This document shows, in pieces, positions 1-8,368 of a DNA stretch of 64,000 nucleotides (the stretch's first letter is position 1; every line of letters begins with the position of its first letter). The notes under the pieces were generated by a model. The model was not told where the DNA came from and ran no database searches. It worked only from the letters and a program-made list of their open reading frames with translations. The DNA lies in the NCBI GenBank assembly GCA_027068915.1, contig JAMOLT010000037.1:1-64000 (forward strand), in the 5' to 3' direction. The position numbers were made by a program, and so were the translations under genes. This stretch comes from Sedimenticola sp. Its GTDB lineage: Bacteria; Pseudomonadota; Gammaproteobacteria; Chromatiales; Chromatiaceae.

Positions 1-171
1 AGCAGAACCAGCAGAACCAGCAGAACCAGCAGAACCAGCAGAACCAGCAGAACCAGCAGAACCAGCAGAACCAGCAGAACCAGCAGAACCAGCAGAACCA
101 GCAGAACCAGCAGAACCAGCAGAACCAGCAGAATCAGCAGAATCAGCAGAATCAGCAGAATCAGCAGAATC
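1..171 (+). repeat. 9-bp tandem minisatellite (AGCAGAACC / AGCAGAATC)
   Basis: Nineteen uninterrupted copies of a 9-base unit are visible: fourteen of AGCAGAACC followed by five of AGCAGAATC. The array continues beyond the left edge. Because the unit is a multiple of three, each copy adds Gln-Asn-Gln to the protein encoded at 3-572 without breaking the frame. The only difference between the two blocks is a synonymous Asn codon (AAC versus AAT), the pattern expected when copies expand by slippage after a point change has spread. Confidence 0.97.
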
Positions 172-572
172 AGGAAAACAATCCCACCGGGCAATCCGGG
201 CAGCAACAGCAGGGCGACCAGGCGCAATCCGAATCAAACAAGAAAGAAAAAGAGATGACAGCGCAACAACGCAAGCAGAAACAGAAGGCCAGGGAGCAGG
301 CCCAGGCTGCCCGTGACCGGGAAGAACGGGAGGCGGAAGAGCAACGACGCGCCGCCAGAGAGAAAGGGGAAGTGCAGGAGCAACAGGAGGCGAAGGAGAA
401 ACTGCAACAAACGGCCATGGAAGAATCACATGAGCCGATGGATGAGCAGGCCCTCTCCCGGGAGCAATGGCTGCGGCGCATTCCCGATGATCCGGGTGGG
501 CTGTTGCGGCGCAAGTTCAAATACTACTATCAGAGAAAGAAGTATGATGTTCCACAACAACAACCCTGGTAA
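3..572 (+). CDS. Bat-type VWA/TPR protein, C-terminal part (partial)
   Basis: Open from the left edge to the TAA at 570-572, so the start is outside the window. The visible 189 residues begin with about 57 residues of Gln-Asn-Gln repeat, continue through a Gln-rich linker and a Lys/Glu/Arg/Gln-rich segment (about residues 80-150) likely to be coiled coil or disordered, and end in a basic-aromatic tail containing WLRRIPDDPGGLLRRKF. That tail is characteristic of BatB/BatC-type proteins (VWA plus TPR domains) encoded next to batD in aerotolerance operons. The VWA and TPR domains themselves cannot be seen here. It overlaps the next gene by about 26 bases, which supports one operon. The identity rests on the C-terminal motif and on the batD neighbour. 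Confidence 0.8.
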   Translation, partial: QNQQNQQNQQNQQNQQNQQNQQNQQNQQNQQNQQNQQNQQNQQNQQNQQNQQNQQNQENNPTGQSGQQQQGDQAQSESNKKEKEMTAQQRKQKQKAREQAQAARDREEREAEEQRRAAREKGEVQEQQEAKEKLQQTAMEESHEPMDEQALSREQWLRRIPDDPGGLLRRKFKYYYQRKKYDVPQQQPW

Positions 573-2400
573 CAATGCTTTGACACAGGCAGGCAGGCGT
601 CTGGTTTACATGGCCGGCCTGTCGCTGCTGCTTTTCCTGAGTGGATTGGCGCAGGGTGCGCAAATCCGCGTGGAAACGGATCGTGGCGATGTCGCCGCGG
701 ATGAAAATTTCCAGATTGTTTTCAGCGTGGAGGGCGACGTTGACGGGGAGCCGGATTTTTCCGTGCTGAACAAGGATTTTGAACTCCTGGGGACCAGTCA
801 GTCCAGAAGCGTCAGCATTGTCAACGGGAAAACTTCGCGCACCACGCGCTACCTGGTCAATGTTCTCCCCCGGCGTGGTGGGGAGCTGACGATTCCGCCG
901 GTGCGTTTCGGCAGCGACAAAAGCCCGCAGGTGAAGGTTCTGGTGAAGGACAGCGCTGCGCAAGGGCGTTCGTCTGCGACGGGGGCAGATGCATCGGTAT
1001 TCCTGGAGGTCTTTGCTGATGAAGAAACCCCTTATGTGCAACAGCAGGTGATGCTGACGGTTCGCATTTTTAGCAGCATTTCCTGGCGGGAAGCCAGCCT
1101 TTCCGAGCCGGAATTCGAAGGCGGGGAAGTGCTGGTGCAGAAGCTGGGAGAAGACAGCCGTTACCAGAAGCAACGCGCCGGCAAGAACTGGCAGGTGATC
1201 GAAAGGCGCTATGCCCTTTTTCCCCAGCAAAGTGGTGAGATACGGATGCAGGCGTTGAACCTGCGCCTGCGCATCCCCGCGGGTAGGAAAAAACGCCGTT
1301 CTGCCTTTGGCGGCGGCGGTTTCAATGATCCGTTTTTCGATGATTTCTTTTCTAATCAAAGCTATCGCAACAAAGTGGTGCGTAGCAAGCCAATCGCCTT
1401 GCAGGTTAAGCCCGTGCCCGCAGATTATTCAGGTGGGCAATGGTTGATCGCCAGGGATATCCGCCTGGAAGAAAGCTGGTCGGATGATCTGGACAAGCTC
1501 AAGACAGGTGAGCCGGTAACGCGCACCCTGGCAATCGTAGCGGATGGAGTGACCCTGGGGCAGCTGCCGGATCTCGAGATGGTGGAAATCGATGGCTTGC
1601 GCATCTACCCGGATGAGCCGGTTGCACGGGAACAGGCGACCGGTGCGGGTATTCTCAGCACCAGTTCACGTAAATTCGCCATCATACCCGTGCGTTCCGG
1701 CGACTACCGCATTCCCGCAATCGCGCTGAAATGGTGGAACAGCGAAACCGATAGGGAAGAAGTGGCCAGGATTCCCCCGCGGATGATCAAGGTGGCGGGG
1801 AGCGCCCGGGTTGCTGCGCCGCCGGCTCCGGTTGCGCCTGAAAGTGTGACTGAAAAGCCATCCGGGAAGACAGGTCCCGTGCAGGAGGCGCTTTCTCCTG
1901 CCGTATCGCCGGCTGCAGATACAGACAAATGGTTGCTGGCAGGTGCCGTCCTGTTTCTGGCTTTGTGGCTGATTACCTTGGTTCTGTTCCTTCGCCAGAA
2001 ACAGCGTGCCTCTGCCTCTTCCCGGGAAGAATCAGAAGCCATGCCTGCTGTCGCTGCCAATGCCAAAGCTGCGTGGAAGACGTTGCATGAATCTGTTGAA
2101 AAAGGGGATGCGGCTGAAATGCGTAAGGCATTGCTGAAGCTGGCTCCGGTGGTTTGGCCGGAGCAGCCTCCAAGAAGCCTGGAGGCCATGGCGCAGCGGG
2201 TGGGAGAGCCCCTGTCCGGGGAGTTGCAGAATCTCAGCAGAGTGCTTTACGCGGGTGAAAAAATCGCTTGGGATGGCTTGCGTATCGAGGAAGGGATGAA
2301 AGCGTTACATGGCGCTATCGGGAAGAAAAAAGATGGTAAAAAGCAGGAGGTGCTTAGACCCATGTATCCAGAGTTGAAAGGCAATACAGGGGATATTTGA
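547..2400 (+). CDS. batD: BatD family protein (oxygen tolerance)
   Basis: A protein of about 617 residues with an N-terminal hydrophobic signal (around residues 20-38), a long periplasmic region of beta-sandwich character, and one membrane segment near residues 461-484 followed by a cytoplasmic tail of about 130 residues. This is the BatD architecture. The region near residues 255-275 carries the Gly/Phe-rich FFDDFF-type motif seen in BatD. Bat proteins are linked to oxygen tolerance and envelope stress, but their biochemical role is unsettled. The start is ambiguous: ATG 544 or 547 overlaps the upstream gene, and ATG 610 would leave a shorter signal peptide. I chose 547 because two arginines precede the hydrophobic core. 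Its stop overlaps the next gene's TTG start. Confidence 0.88.
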   Translation: MFHNNNPGNNALTQAGRRLVYMAGLSLLLFLSGLAQGAQIRVETDRGDVAADENFQIVFSVEGDVDGEPDFSVLNKDFELLGTSQSRSVSIVNGKTSRTTRYLVNVLPRRGGELTIPPVRFGSDKSPQVKVLVKDSAAQGRSSATGADASVFLEVFADEETPYVQQQVMLTVRIFSSISWREASLSEPEFEGGEVLVQKLGEDSRYQKQRAGKNWQVIERRYALFPQQSGEIRMQALNLRLRIPAGRKKRRSAFGGGGFNDPFFDDFFSNQSYRNKVVRSKPIALQVKPVPADYSGGQWLIARDIRLEESWSDDLDKLKTGEPVTRTLAIVADGVTLGQLPDLEMVEIDGLRIYPDEPVAREQATGAGILSTSSRKFAIIPVRSGDYRIPAIALKWWNSETDREEVARIPPRMIKVAGSARVAAPPAPVAPESVTEKPSGKTGPVQEALSPAVSPAADTDKWLLAGAVLFLALWLITLVLFLRQKQRASASSREESEAMPAVAANAKAAWKTLHESVEKGDAAEMRKALLKLAPVVWPEQPPRSLEAMAQRVGEPLSGELQNLSRVLYAGEKIAWDGLRIEEGMKALHGAIGKKKDGKKQEVLRPMYPELKGNTGDI

Positions 2401-3017
2401 AAAAATCCGCAACAAAGAAAAAGCTGTTGATCGTGGCCGCGACGGCATCGGTGGTTATTGCTACCGCTGCTGGCGCCTACTACTGGGATGCCGTGGTCCT
2501 GGGCTTTGTGGCAGTGGTGTTGTGGATCAAGAAGATGGCGACCCTGAAAGGCTTGTTGCTGCTGCTGAAAAAACTGCCTTTTCTCTTGCTGCTGGGTTTG
2601 AAGCGTCTGGTAATCAAGGTTACCAGCCATTTCTTGTTGTTCAGTGCGCACCTGCGTTTTCGTCGCCTGCAACGCCTGTTGCGTTATTTGCGGGTGCGGG
2701 CTTATCTGGTAAAGCGGCGACTGAAATACCACTGGAATGATCTGAACGGAGTGGAGCGGATTCTGGCTACCGTGGCGGCCTTGCCCCTCGCTACCGTATT
2801 GCTGGTTCTGCTTGCGGTTTTTGTCGTTCCCAGGGCGTTGTTTTCTTTTGTCGGCGCCAAGATCAAAGAGCATTCCAGTGCGGCGGTTCTGAAACAGGCC
2901 GCCCAGCTTGGGGTGAAGGAGAAACTGGCGCTGGCGGATCAAAAGATCAAGGAAACCATTCGCGAGAAAATTCTGAGAAAGGAAAAGCGAGCAAGAGGTG
3001 CGGAAACGGAGGATTGA
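2397..3017 (+). CDS. small basic membrane protein downstream of batD
   Basis: A 206-residue protein that I do not recognise as a named family. It begins with a basic stretch and a long hydrophobic region (about residues 8-45), has a Leu/Lys/Arg-rich middle that may form amphipathic helices or a second membrane segment (about 50-75), and a clear membrane segment near residues 120-145. It ends with a highly charged Lys/Glu/Arg tail. The likely start is TTG 2397, overlapping the batD stop; no ATG near the N terminus fits better. Translational coupling suggests a role with the Bat proteins in the inner membrane, but nothing in the sequence shows a function. Confidence 0.7.
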   Translation: MKKSATKKKLLIVAATASVVIATAAGAYYWDAVVLGFVAVVLWIKKMATLKGLLLLLKKLPFLLLLGLKRLVIKVTSHFLLFSAHLRFRRLQRLLRYLRVRAYLVKRRLKYHWNDLNGVERILATVAALPLATVLLVLLAVFVVPRALFSFVGAKIKEHSSAAVLKQAAQLGVKEKLALADQKIKETIREKILRKEKRARGAETED

Positions 3018-3025
3018 AAGGCAGT

Positions 3026-4201
3026 TTATTTTTCCGGCTGACGGTAGAAGAGATACATGGGCGCAAGAACGGCGGCAAGGATATAGCTGATTTGCAGGAA
3101 GTTTGGGCCGAGGCTTCCCGAAACCTGAAGTATCGCCGCCGCGACGCCAAAGCTCAGGGCGATGAATGCCTGGGAGTAGTAGCTTTTCAGGAACAGGTAG
3201 CGGTGGGCCGTGGTTTGTCTGGCCATATCAAAAAAACGCTTGTTGAATGCCAGGCGGAAGAAAGAAGTGCAAAAAGTGATCAGGATCAGGGTGGTAAACA
3301 ACCAGCCGAGACTGAGCTGATCGTCCACCGTGGCGCGCATCAGCCAGGAGATGCAATAACCGGCAACGGCAATGGCGTACACCCGCTGTACCGGCATGTG
3401 GTCGATGCGGTTCTTGATGAGATAAAACAGCAAGCTGAAGCTCAGGCCCAGGAGTACCACCAGGGCTCCCAGTTTCCAGAAGCTTTCATGGGCGAGAAGA
3501 AACAGGGAAATCATCCAGAAATAGCTTTCCAGAAACAGGAACGGCCCATCCACAAGGAATACCGAGCGCGACCCGTGTTGATCCCGAAAATGCAGTACGT
3601 CCCTGAATGTCAGGGGCGGATCTTTTTGCAGCCGGGCGGGCAGCTCCATGGGCCGGGAAAGCAGGAAAAAGGAAAGCATGCCCAGAAAGCCGATCAGCAC
3701 AGAAAGCAGAAAGACCGACATGTAACCGGCCTTGTCCAGCAACAGTCCGCCAAACAGTACGCCTGTTTTGACGATGATGACCACTACCACCTGGAAATTT
3801 CCGAATCGCTTTCCGGTGTTGGTGTCGTTCAGGGTTTCAAAGAACAGGGCGCGTTGAGTGATCCAGAAAAAGCAATTGTAGATGCCGTTGAGCAGCGCAA
3901 ACAGGGCCAAAAAACCGGGTTGCTCATCCAGGAATACACTGGCGAGAAGGGCGGTTTCAATCAGGAAAGAAGCGGCGATGATGAAATTCAGTGGCAGGGC
4001 CTTGGTCATGCGATCCCATAACCACAGCGTCAAGACAAAACCGGCGCCGGTGATGGCGATAAAAGTGCTGATTTCGCCTGGCGTATATCCATGACGCCAA
4101 AGAAAAACCGGAATAAAAAAAGGAAACAGGCCGATGAGGAAAGAATGCAGGCCGAGAAAACGGTAGAAATGGCGTGTGGCTGCAGGAAGCTGCTTTGCCA
4201 C
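3026..4201 (-). CDS. MFS-type transporter, last gene of a thiol/amine operon
   Basis: A 391-residue, highly hydrophobic protein with about 10-12 predicted membrane segments and the Arg/Asp-containing loop after the second segment typical of the major facilitator superfamily (WDRMTKALP near residue 62). The start is GTG 4201, sharing one base with the upstream ATP-grasp gene's TAG, so translation is probably coupled. It is the fifth and last gene of the operon containing two ATP-grasp ligases, a cysteine-dioxygenase-like enzyme and a PLP decarboxylase. That position suggests it exports or imports the operon's product. The substrate cannot be read from the sequence. It converges on the batD-operon membrane gene with only 8 bases between them. 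Confidence 0.85.
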   Translation of the reverse strand: MAKQLPAATRHFYRFLGLHSFLIGLFPFFIPVFLWRHGYTPGEISTFIAITGAGFVLTLWLWDRMTKALPLNFIIAASFLIETALLASVFLDEQPGFLALFALLNGIYNCFFWITQRALFFETLNDTNTGKRFGNFQVVVVIIVKTGVLFGGLLLDKAGYMSVFLLSVLIGFLGMLSFFLLSRPMELPARLQKDPPLTFRDVLHFRDQHGSRSVFLVDGPFLFLESYFWMISLFLLAHESFWKLGALVVLLGLSFSLLFYLIKNRIDHMPVQRVYAIAVAGYCISWLMRATVDDQLSLGWLFTTLILITFCTSFFRLAFNKRFFDMARQTTAHRYLFLKSYYSQAFIALSFGVAAAILQVSGSLGPNFLQISYILAAVLAPMYLFYRQPEK

Positions 4202-5109
4202 TAGAACAGCTCCTTCTGCCCGACTTCCAGTGCGTCCAGACGCTGAAAATGGGCGCTCAAATCTTCAGTCTTGCCGTAACGCGGTACAGCGTGCATGGCG
4301 GTGAAAGGACGGGAGTTCACTTCCAGGAAGATGCATTTCTGGGCATCCCAGGGTTGCTCGATGCCGTCTTCCATGATTACGTCTATGCCCAGAATGTTGG
4401 CCTGAAACAGCTCCAGTATCCGCAGGAACAATTCCCGGTTGCCGGGGGGAAGCTGCTCTGTTTCTATGGTTTCCACAACGCCGCCGGGAGCCAGGGAAAT
4501 GCGGTTGAACAGAATGATCTGCTGGTCTTTTTCCGGAATCGTGCTCAGGTTCAATCCCTGCTTTCGCAGATAGCGGCGTATCTGCCGGCCTTTGGGGATG
4601 GGGTGGATTACCGGATACAGCCCCATTTCCTCGCGGATCCTGTTTTCTTCGTCGATGAGAGCCGTGATGGTGGATCGCCCGTCGCCGACAACAAAAGGCG
4701 GATAGCGGCGGATGACGGAAATGATGGCCTTGTTACCCACCAGCACCCGGTAGTTCTTGCCCTGCAGATATTTTTCGACTACAGATGTTGGCCACCAGAT
4801 TTTTACCATGAGGGCGGCCTTCCACAGTTCGTAATAGTTGTTGATGGGAAAATGGCTGCCCCGGGAAAAGCCGGAGACATTGGGTTTGATCACCAGGGGA
4901 AAGCCGTGTTTCCGTGCAAACCGGTGGGCTTTCCAGGGGCTGAAAAAAATGTCCCCTTCGGCATGGGGAATCCCATTGGCGGCAAAGACTGTTCTTGCCT
5001 GTTCTTTGGAGCGGCAGCTCTTGCGCACCTGCAGGGAGTTGTAGCTGGTGCAGCCGCTCAGGAACAGGCGGTTGACCCAGGAATAGAGGGTTTTTTTCAG
5101 ATAGTTCAT
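4201..5109 (-). CDS. ATP-grasp ligase, cyanophycin synthetase/GshF-like
   Basis: A 302-residue protein with an ATP-grasp fold. It shows the Lys-Pro ATP-binding strand (PLVIKPNVSGFSRG, about residues 90-103), then VEKYLQGKNYRVLVGNK, then VVGDGRSTITALIDEEN, and finally the Mg-binding EVNSRP near the C terminus. The combination of RVLV, GDG..TI..LI..EN and EVN is typical of the ATP-grasp domains of cyanophycin synthetase and of the glutathione-forming GshF/GshAB enzymes, which join a carboxylate to an amine through an acyl phosphate. It lacks the extra ligase domains of those enzymes. ATG 5109 overlaps the upstream gene's stop. The context suggests an amide-forming step on a cysteine-derived amine; the substrates are unknown. 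Confidence 0.82.
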   Translation of the reverse strand: MNYLKKTLYSWVNRLFLSGCTSYNSLQVRKSCRSKEQARTVFAANGIPHAEGDIFFSPWKAHRFARKHGFPLVIKPNVSGFSRGSHFPINNYYELWKAALMVKIWWPTSVVEKYLQGKNYRVLVGNKAIISVIRRYPPFVVGDGRSTITALIDEENRIREEMGLYPVIHPIPKGRQIRRYLRKQGLNLSTIPEKDQQIILFNRISLAPGGVVETIETEQLPPGNRELFLRILELFQANILGIDVIMEDGIEQPWDAQKCIFLEVNSRPFTAMHAVPRYGKTEDLSAHFQRLDALEVGQKELF

Positions 5110-5915
5110 CGGCGGATTTGGCAGCTCAGCAGCAGCATGGGCCAGAAAATATTCTTGCGGGGTTGATCCAGGGGCAGGGTTTTGACGGATTGGGCGAGCT
5201 TGCGCATGCTGGCCCGGATAAATCGGCGGCGCTCCCGCAAAGGCATGGTTTTGTCCAGAAGGTGCAGGGGCAGGGGAACAAACAGGTTGATCTCGATAAT
5301 CCGGAACTTCCCTTCCAGCATGTCCTCGATGCTGTCTGTGCGCAAGCCGATGCGGGCAATGCGGAACGCCGGCAGCGCTTCCAGATGTTGCCAGAGCCGG
5401 TGCTCATCGCTGGTGGTCAGCCGGGTCAGGGTTTTGTAGCTGGTATGCTGGTTGAGGATGCCGTTTACCGGCCAGGACAGATTGCTGCTGTTGAGTGTTT
5501 CCGTTACGGAAAACACCGCCGGATCATTACCGGTTGTGCCATTGCGAATATAGAAGATCTCGAATTCACGGGCGCCTGTGGCTGCTTCCTGAAACAGGTA
5601 GGGAAGCTTGCCGGAAAGAAGTTGGCGGCGGCTGCGGTCAAAGCTTTGCTGATCTTCTGCAATGAGAATGCCCCGGGCATTCTGTCCCCATTCTGGTTTG
5701 AGGAATACCGGCCAGGATGACGGGCGACTGTCCGGGCGCAGGGGTTCCTGAGCAAGCCGCCATTTTGGTGGAATCCACTCGTCCATTTCCCGCTTGGAGA
5801 AGATGCGTCTGCTGTCGCTGAACCAGGGGGCGTTGAGCTGAAAATAGCGCCAGGGTCGGGCGCCGAACCGCAGGCACCACAGCATATACCAGAATACCAG
5901 GCGAACACGCAGCAT
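5106..5915 (-). CDS. divergent ATP-grasp-like protein
   Basis: A 269-residue protein with weaker but recognisable ATP-grasp features: a Lys-containing strand PVFLKPEWGQNARGI (about residues 69-83), a central segment with Glu-rich substrate-side loops, and RIGLRTDSIEDMLEGKFRIIEIN (about 190-212), where the final E-I-N matches the metal-binding Glu/Asn of the fold. The N-terminal 50 residues are hydrophobic and basic and may contact the membrane. It is the first of two adjacent ligases, follows the cysteine-dioxygenase-like gene after 2 bases and overlaps the next ligase by 4 bases. Two consecutive ATP-grasp proteins suggest two bond-forming steps or a heteromeric ligase. It could instead be a non-catalytic partner. 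Confidence 0.7.
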   Translation of the reverse strand: MLRVRLVFWYMLWCLRFGARPWRYFQLNAPWFSDSRRIFSKREMDEWIPPKWRLAQEPLRPDSRPSSWPVFLKPEWGQNARGILIAEDQQSFDRSRRQLLSGKLPYLFQEAATGAREFEIFYIRNGTTGNDPAVFSVTETLNSSNLSWPVNGILNQHTSYKTLTRLTTSDEHRLWQHLEALPAFRIARIGLRTDSIEDMLEGKFRIIEINLFVPLPLHLLDKTMPLRERRRFIRASMRKLAQSVKTLPLDQPRKNIFWPMLLLSCQIRR

Positions 5916-5917
5916 GG

Positions 5918-6409
5918 TCAGGTGAAGAATTTTCCTTTCAGGGCGTCTTCGGAATATACATGAAGGCTGAGGCTGGGCGTCAGGGCGGTAACGCGGTGAA
6001 TGGCGTTGTCATAGCGGCCTGCAATGCCTGCCGCGTAGATGTGTTGCCCCTCGTGTTTGATGATGGTTTCCGTGAGTACCAGCCCTTGCTCGGTATTGCG
6101 GTAATGTTCCATCTGCAATTGCCCCTGGAGCACATAGACAAATGCAAACTGGGGGTGCCCGTGTATGGGGGTGATTGCGCCCTGATCCCAGCGGGCGATC
6201 ATGACTTCAGCGCCGCTGTCCGCATGCAGCAGAATATTGCGGGAGTAGCAATGCGGTGCGTGGGGAAAATCCTCTTGTGGCCGGAACTGGGCGCTCAGGG
6301 ACAGCAGGCGGGATTCATCCGCCAGGTTGTCCACCAGTTCGGGCAGAACCTTCTTCATGATATCCGGCAGCTCCGGAGCGATGTAGGTCTTAGCGATGCA
6401 GTGGTTCAT
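5918..6409 (-). CDS. cysteine dioxygenase-like cupin
   Basis: A 163-residue cupin with the full set of type I thiol dioxygenase residues. The iron-binding histidines are H83 and H85 (in PIHGHP) and H138 (in AIHRV). A substrate-side YSR occurs at 55-57, and the Ser-x-His-x-Tyr triad at S148/H150/Y152 matches the triad of cysteine and mercaptopropionate dioxygenases. There is no Cys five residues after the second His, so it would lack the Cys-Tyr crosslink, as in most bacterial enzymes. These enzymes oxidise a thiol (cysteine to cysteine sulfinate) with O2. ATG 6409 has GGAG seven bases upstream and overlaps the decarboxylase gene by 20 bases. Cysteine fits the context better than 3-mercaptopropionate, but the sequence does not decide. 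Confidence 0.88.
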   Translation of the reverse strand: MNHCIAKTYIAPELPDIMKKVLPELVDNLADESRLLSLSAQFRPQEDFPHAPHCYSRNILLHADSGAEVMIARWDQGAITPIHGHPQFAFVYVLQGQLQMEHYRNTEQGLVLTETIIKHEGQHIYAAGIAGRYDNAIHRVTALTPSLSLHVYSEDALKGKFFT

Positions 6410-7808
6410 TCAGTAACTCCTTGCCGGTGGCTACCAGGGAACTGAAGAACTGATCGACTTCAGCGTGAGAGAAATCCGGGTGAGTGAAGAGAAGCCGCAA
6501 GGTAAGCCGTTCATCGATGTAGGCGATGCCAACCAGGCTGATGCCCCGGCGGAACAGACGGTTGCGCAGTGCCAGGTTGAATTCGTTGCTGGCCACGCCT
6601 TGTGGAACCTGAAAGCGGAAGCAGATGTTGAAAGATTCGCGTGGCACGGACATTTCCAGCTCCGGGGTGCGGTTCACCAGCTGTTCGGCGTATTTGCTCA
6701 GCGCCAGGTAGTGCCGCACCCGTTGCGCCAGTCCCTCTTTCCCGAAATACTTCCAGTCCAGAAACCATTTCAGACTGTCCACCCGGCGTCCGCATTGCAA
6801 GGATGCCGTACCGGTATCCAGCTCTGCGCTTTCGTCTTCTTCGCGGAACAGATAACTGTGCTCTCCTGCGCTGCATACACAACGCAGGGTTCCGCGCCGG
6901 TGGTTGAACAGCAGCACATTGCACATGAGGTTGGCCCCGGCCATCTTGTGGAAGTCCCAGGTAAAGGAATCCAGCTGTTCCACCCCGGCAAGATATTGCT
7001 GCCGCAGCTCGTCATCCAGGAGAGCGGCTCCTCCCCAGGCGCCGTCGCCGTGCAGCCAGAAGCCGTATTGTTCCCGCAGGGCGATGAGGGGCGGCAGAGG
7101 GTCAAAGGCGCCGCGCACCGTCGTGCCCAGGGTGGCACAGACGAAAAAAGGCCGGTTGCCCGCCTGCTGGTGTTGTTGCAGCAACTGCTCCAGGGCCTTT
7201 GCCTGCATGCGTCCGCGCTCGTCCACTGGCACCTTGACCAACTGTCGGGCGCCGATACCGAGAATGTTTGCGGCCTTGTCCAGAGAGTAGTGGGAATCGG
7301 CGGATACAAAGGCTACCAGGGGAGGCTGTGCGAACAGCCCGTCCTGTTTGCTGGTTTCGGCAACCCGGTTTCTGGCAGCGAGCATGGCAATCATATTGCC
7401 GCTGCTCGACCCGCTGGTCATCTGCCCCTCTCCTCCCTCGAAGCCCGCCAGATCCAGCATGGTATCGAGCATGAAATGCTCCATCAGCGTGGAAACCGGC
7501 GCACCTTCATAGGTACAGGCGGAGGTGTTGCTGACAGCGGTAATGATTTCCCCGGCAATAGAGGGCAGGTTGGCGCCAGACCACATGCGGTTGAGAAAAC
7601 CCGGGTGGCCGGTTTTCACGGAATGCTGCAGGTATTGCTCCATCCATGCAAACAATTGCTGCCAGTCCCCGGTGGCGGATTTTTCCAGCGCCAGTTCCGC
7701 CGCCAGCGCATCGGGCTCCAGATAATTCAGGAATTTCCCCCGCTTGCGCTCGGCGTGATATTGCCCTACCAATGCCAGCAGGCGCTGGAATATTTCTTCT
7801 TCATTCAT
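6390..7808 (-). CDS. group II PLP-dependent decarboxylase (cysteine sulfinate decarboxylase-like)
   Basis: A 472-residue fold-type I decarboxylase of the glutamate/cysteine sulfinate/diaminobutyrate group. Visible features are TSGSSSGN (131-138) for phosphate binding, DSHYS with His173 stacking on PLP, HGDGAWGG with Asp255 pairing to the pyridine nitrogen, and Lys288 in DFHKMAG as the Schiff-base lysine. ATG 7808 gives a normal family N terminus; the open frame extends 63 codons further upstream but that part has no family resemblance. It is the first gene of a five-gene operon and its 3' end overlaps the cysteine-dioxygenase-like gene. That pairing is the two-step route cysteine, cysteine sulfinate, hypotaurine. 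Aspartate, glutamate or cysteate are alternative substrates. Confidence 0.87.
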   Translation of the reverse strand: MNEEEIFQRLLALVGQYHAERKRGKFLNYLEPDALAAELALEKSATGDWQQLFAWMEQYLQHSVKTGHPGFLNRMWSGANLPSIAGEIITAVSNTSACTYEGAPVSTLMEHFMLDTMLDLAGFEGGEGQMTSGSSSGNMIAMLAARNRVAETSKQDGLFAQPPLVAFVSADSHYSLDKAANILGIGARQLVKVPVDERGRMQAKALEQLLQQHQQAGNRPFFVCATLGTTVRGAFDPLPPLIALREQYGFWLHGDGAWGGAALLDDELRQQYLAGVEQLDSFTWDFHKMAGANLMCNVLLFNHRRGTLRCVCSAGEHSYLFREEDESAELDTGTASLQCGRRVDSLKWFLDWKYFGKEGLAQRVRHYLALSKYAEQLVNRTPELEMSVPRESFNICFRFQVPQGVASNEFNLALRNRLFRRGISLVGIAYIDERLTLRLLFTHPDFSHAEVDQFFSSLVATGKELLNEPLHR

Positions 7809-7982
7809 GAATTGTTCTGAAATCCGGGTGACAATGGTGGCGTAGGGGTAAACAATAATGATACCAGACACCAGCCTGGATATGCTCTCCGGTAAAATAT
7901 CCGGGTTGGCCTTGGCGTCGTTCTTTCTGAGACAGCAGGTTTGAGGAATTGTTGCGGACGGACAAATAAATGCTTTCTGCGC

Positions 7983-8010
7983 TTCACTTTCTCGCAAAAT
8001 ATAGTAAAAT
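7983..8010 (+). promoter_or_regulatory. candidate sigma-70 promoter for rpsP operon
   Basis: TTCACT (7983-7988) and TAAAAT (8005-8010) are separated by 16 bases and lie about 70 bases before the rpsP start, in the 272-base gap between the divergent decarboxylase and rpsP genes. The surrounding DNA is AT-rich compared with the flanking genes. Position and spacing fit; the -35 match is only moderate. I see no other structure in the gap. Confidence 0.45.
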
Positions 8011-8080
8011 GCCGCGTTTACCTTGATTCGGTTTGCGCTGAATCGCTGGATTACACTGAATTTTAAGGTTTTTACTCAAT

Positions 8081-8344
8081 ATGGTTACCATTCGTCTTGC
8101 CAGAACCGGCGCCAAGAAGCGTCCTTTCTACCACATCGTCGCTACAGATTCCCGCAACCCTCGCGATGGCCGCTACATTGAGCGCCTTGGGTTTTTCAAT
8201 CCTGTAGCGAAAGAAAATGAAGAGGCTTTGCGCATCGATCTGGAACATGTTGACGGCTGGATTGCCAAAGGGGCGCAGATGAGTGAGCGTGTTGCCTCGT
8301 TGGTAAAACAGCACCGGAAGCAGGGGCAGAGCGAAGCAGCCTGA
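8081..8344 (+). CDS. rpsP: 30S ribosomal protein S16
   Basis: An 87-residue protein starting [25 protein letters not shown], the standard S16 opening, with the conserved [12 protein letters not shown] segment that follows. S16 assists assembly of the 5' domain of 16S rRNA. Length and start match the family exactly. It heads the conserved order rpsP-rimM-trmD-rplS, with rimM starting 24 bases later. Confidence 0.99.
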   Translation: MVTIRLARTGAKKRPFYHIVATDSRNPRDGRYIERLGFFNPVAKENEEALRIDLEHVDGWIAKGAQMSERVASLVKQHRKQGQSEAA

Positions 8345-8368
8345 GGGTTGGTGGCGCGAGCCTGAGCT

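Noticed and set aside
1-171. Short tandem repeat as a possible CRISPR array
   Set aside because: The units are 9 bases, contiguous and without spacers, and they are read in frame as Gln-Asn-Gln.
7809-7997. 63-codon N-terminal extension of the PLP decarboxylase
   Set aside because: The extension has no decarboxylase similarity and contains an intergenic-looking sequence; ATG 7808 gives the normal N terminus.
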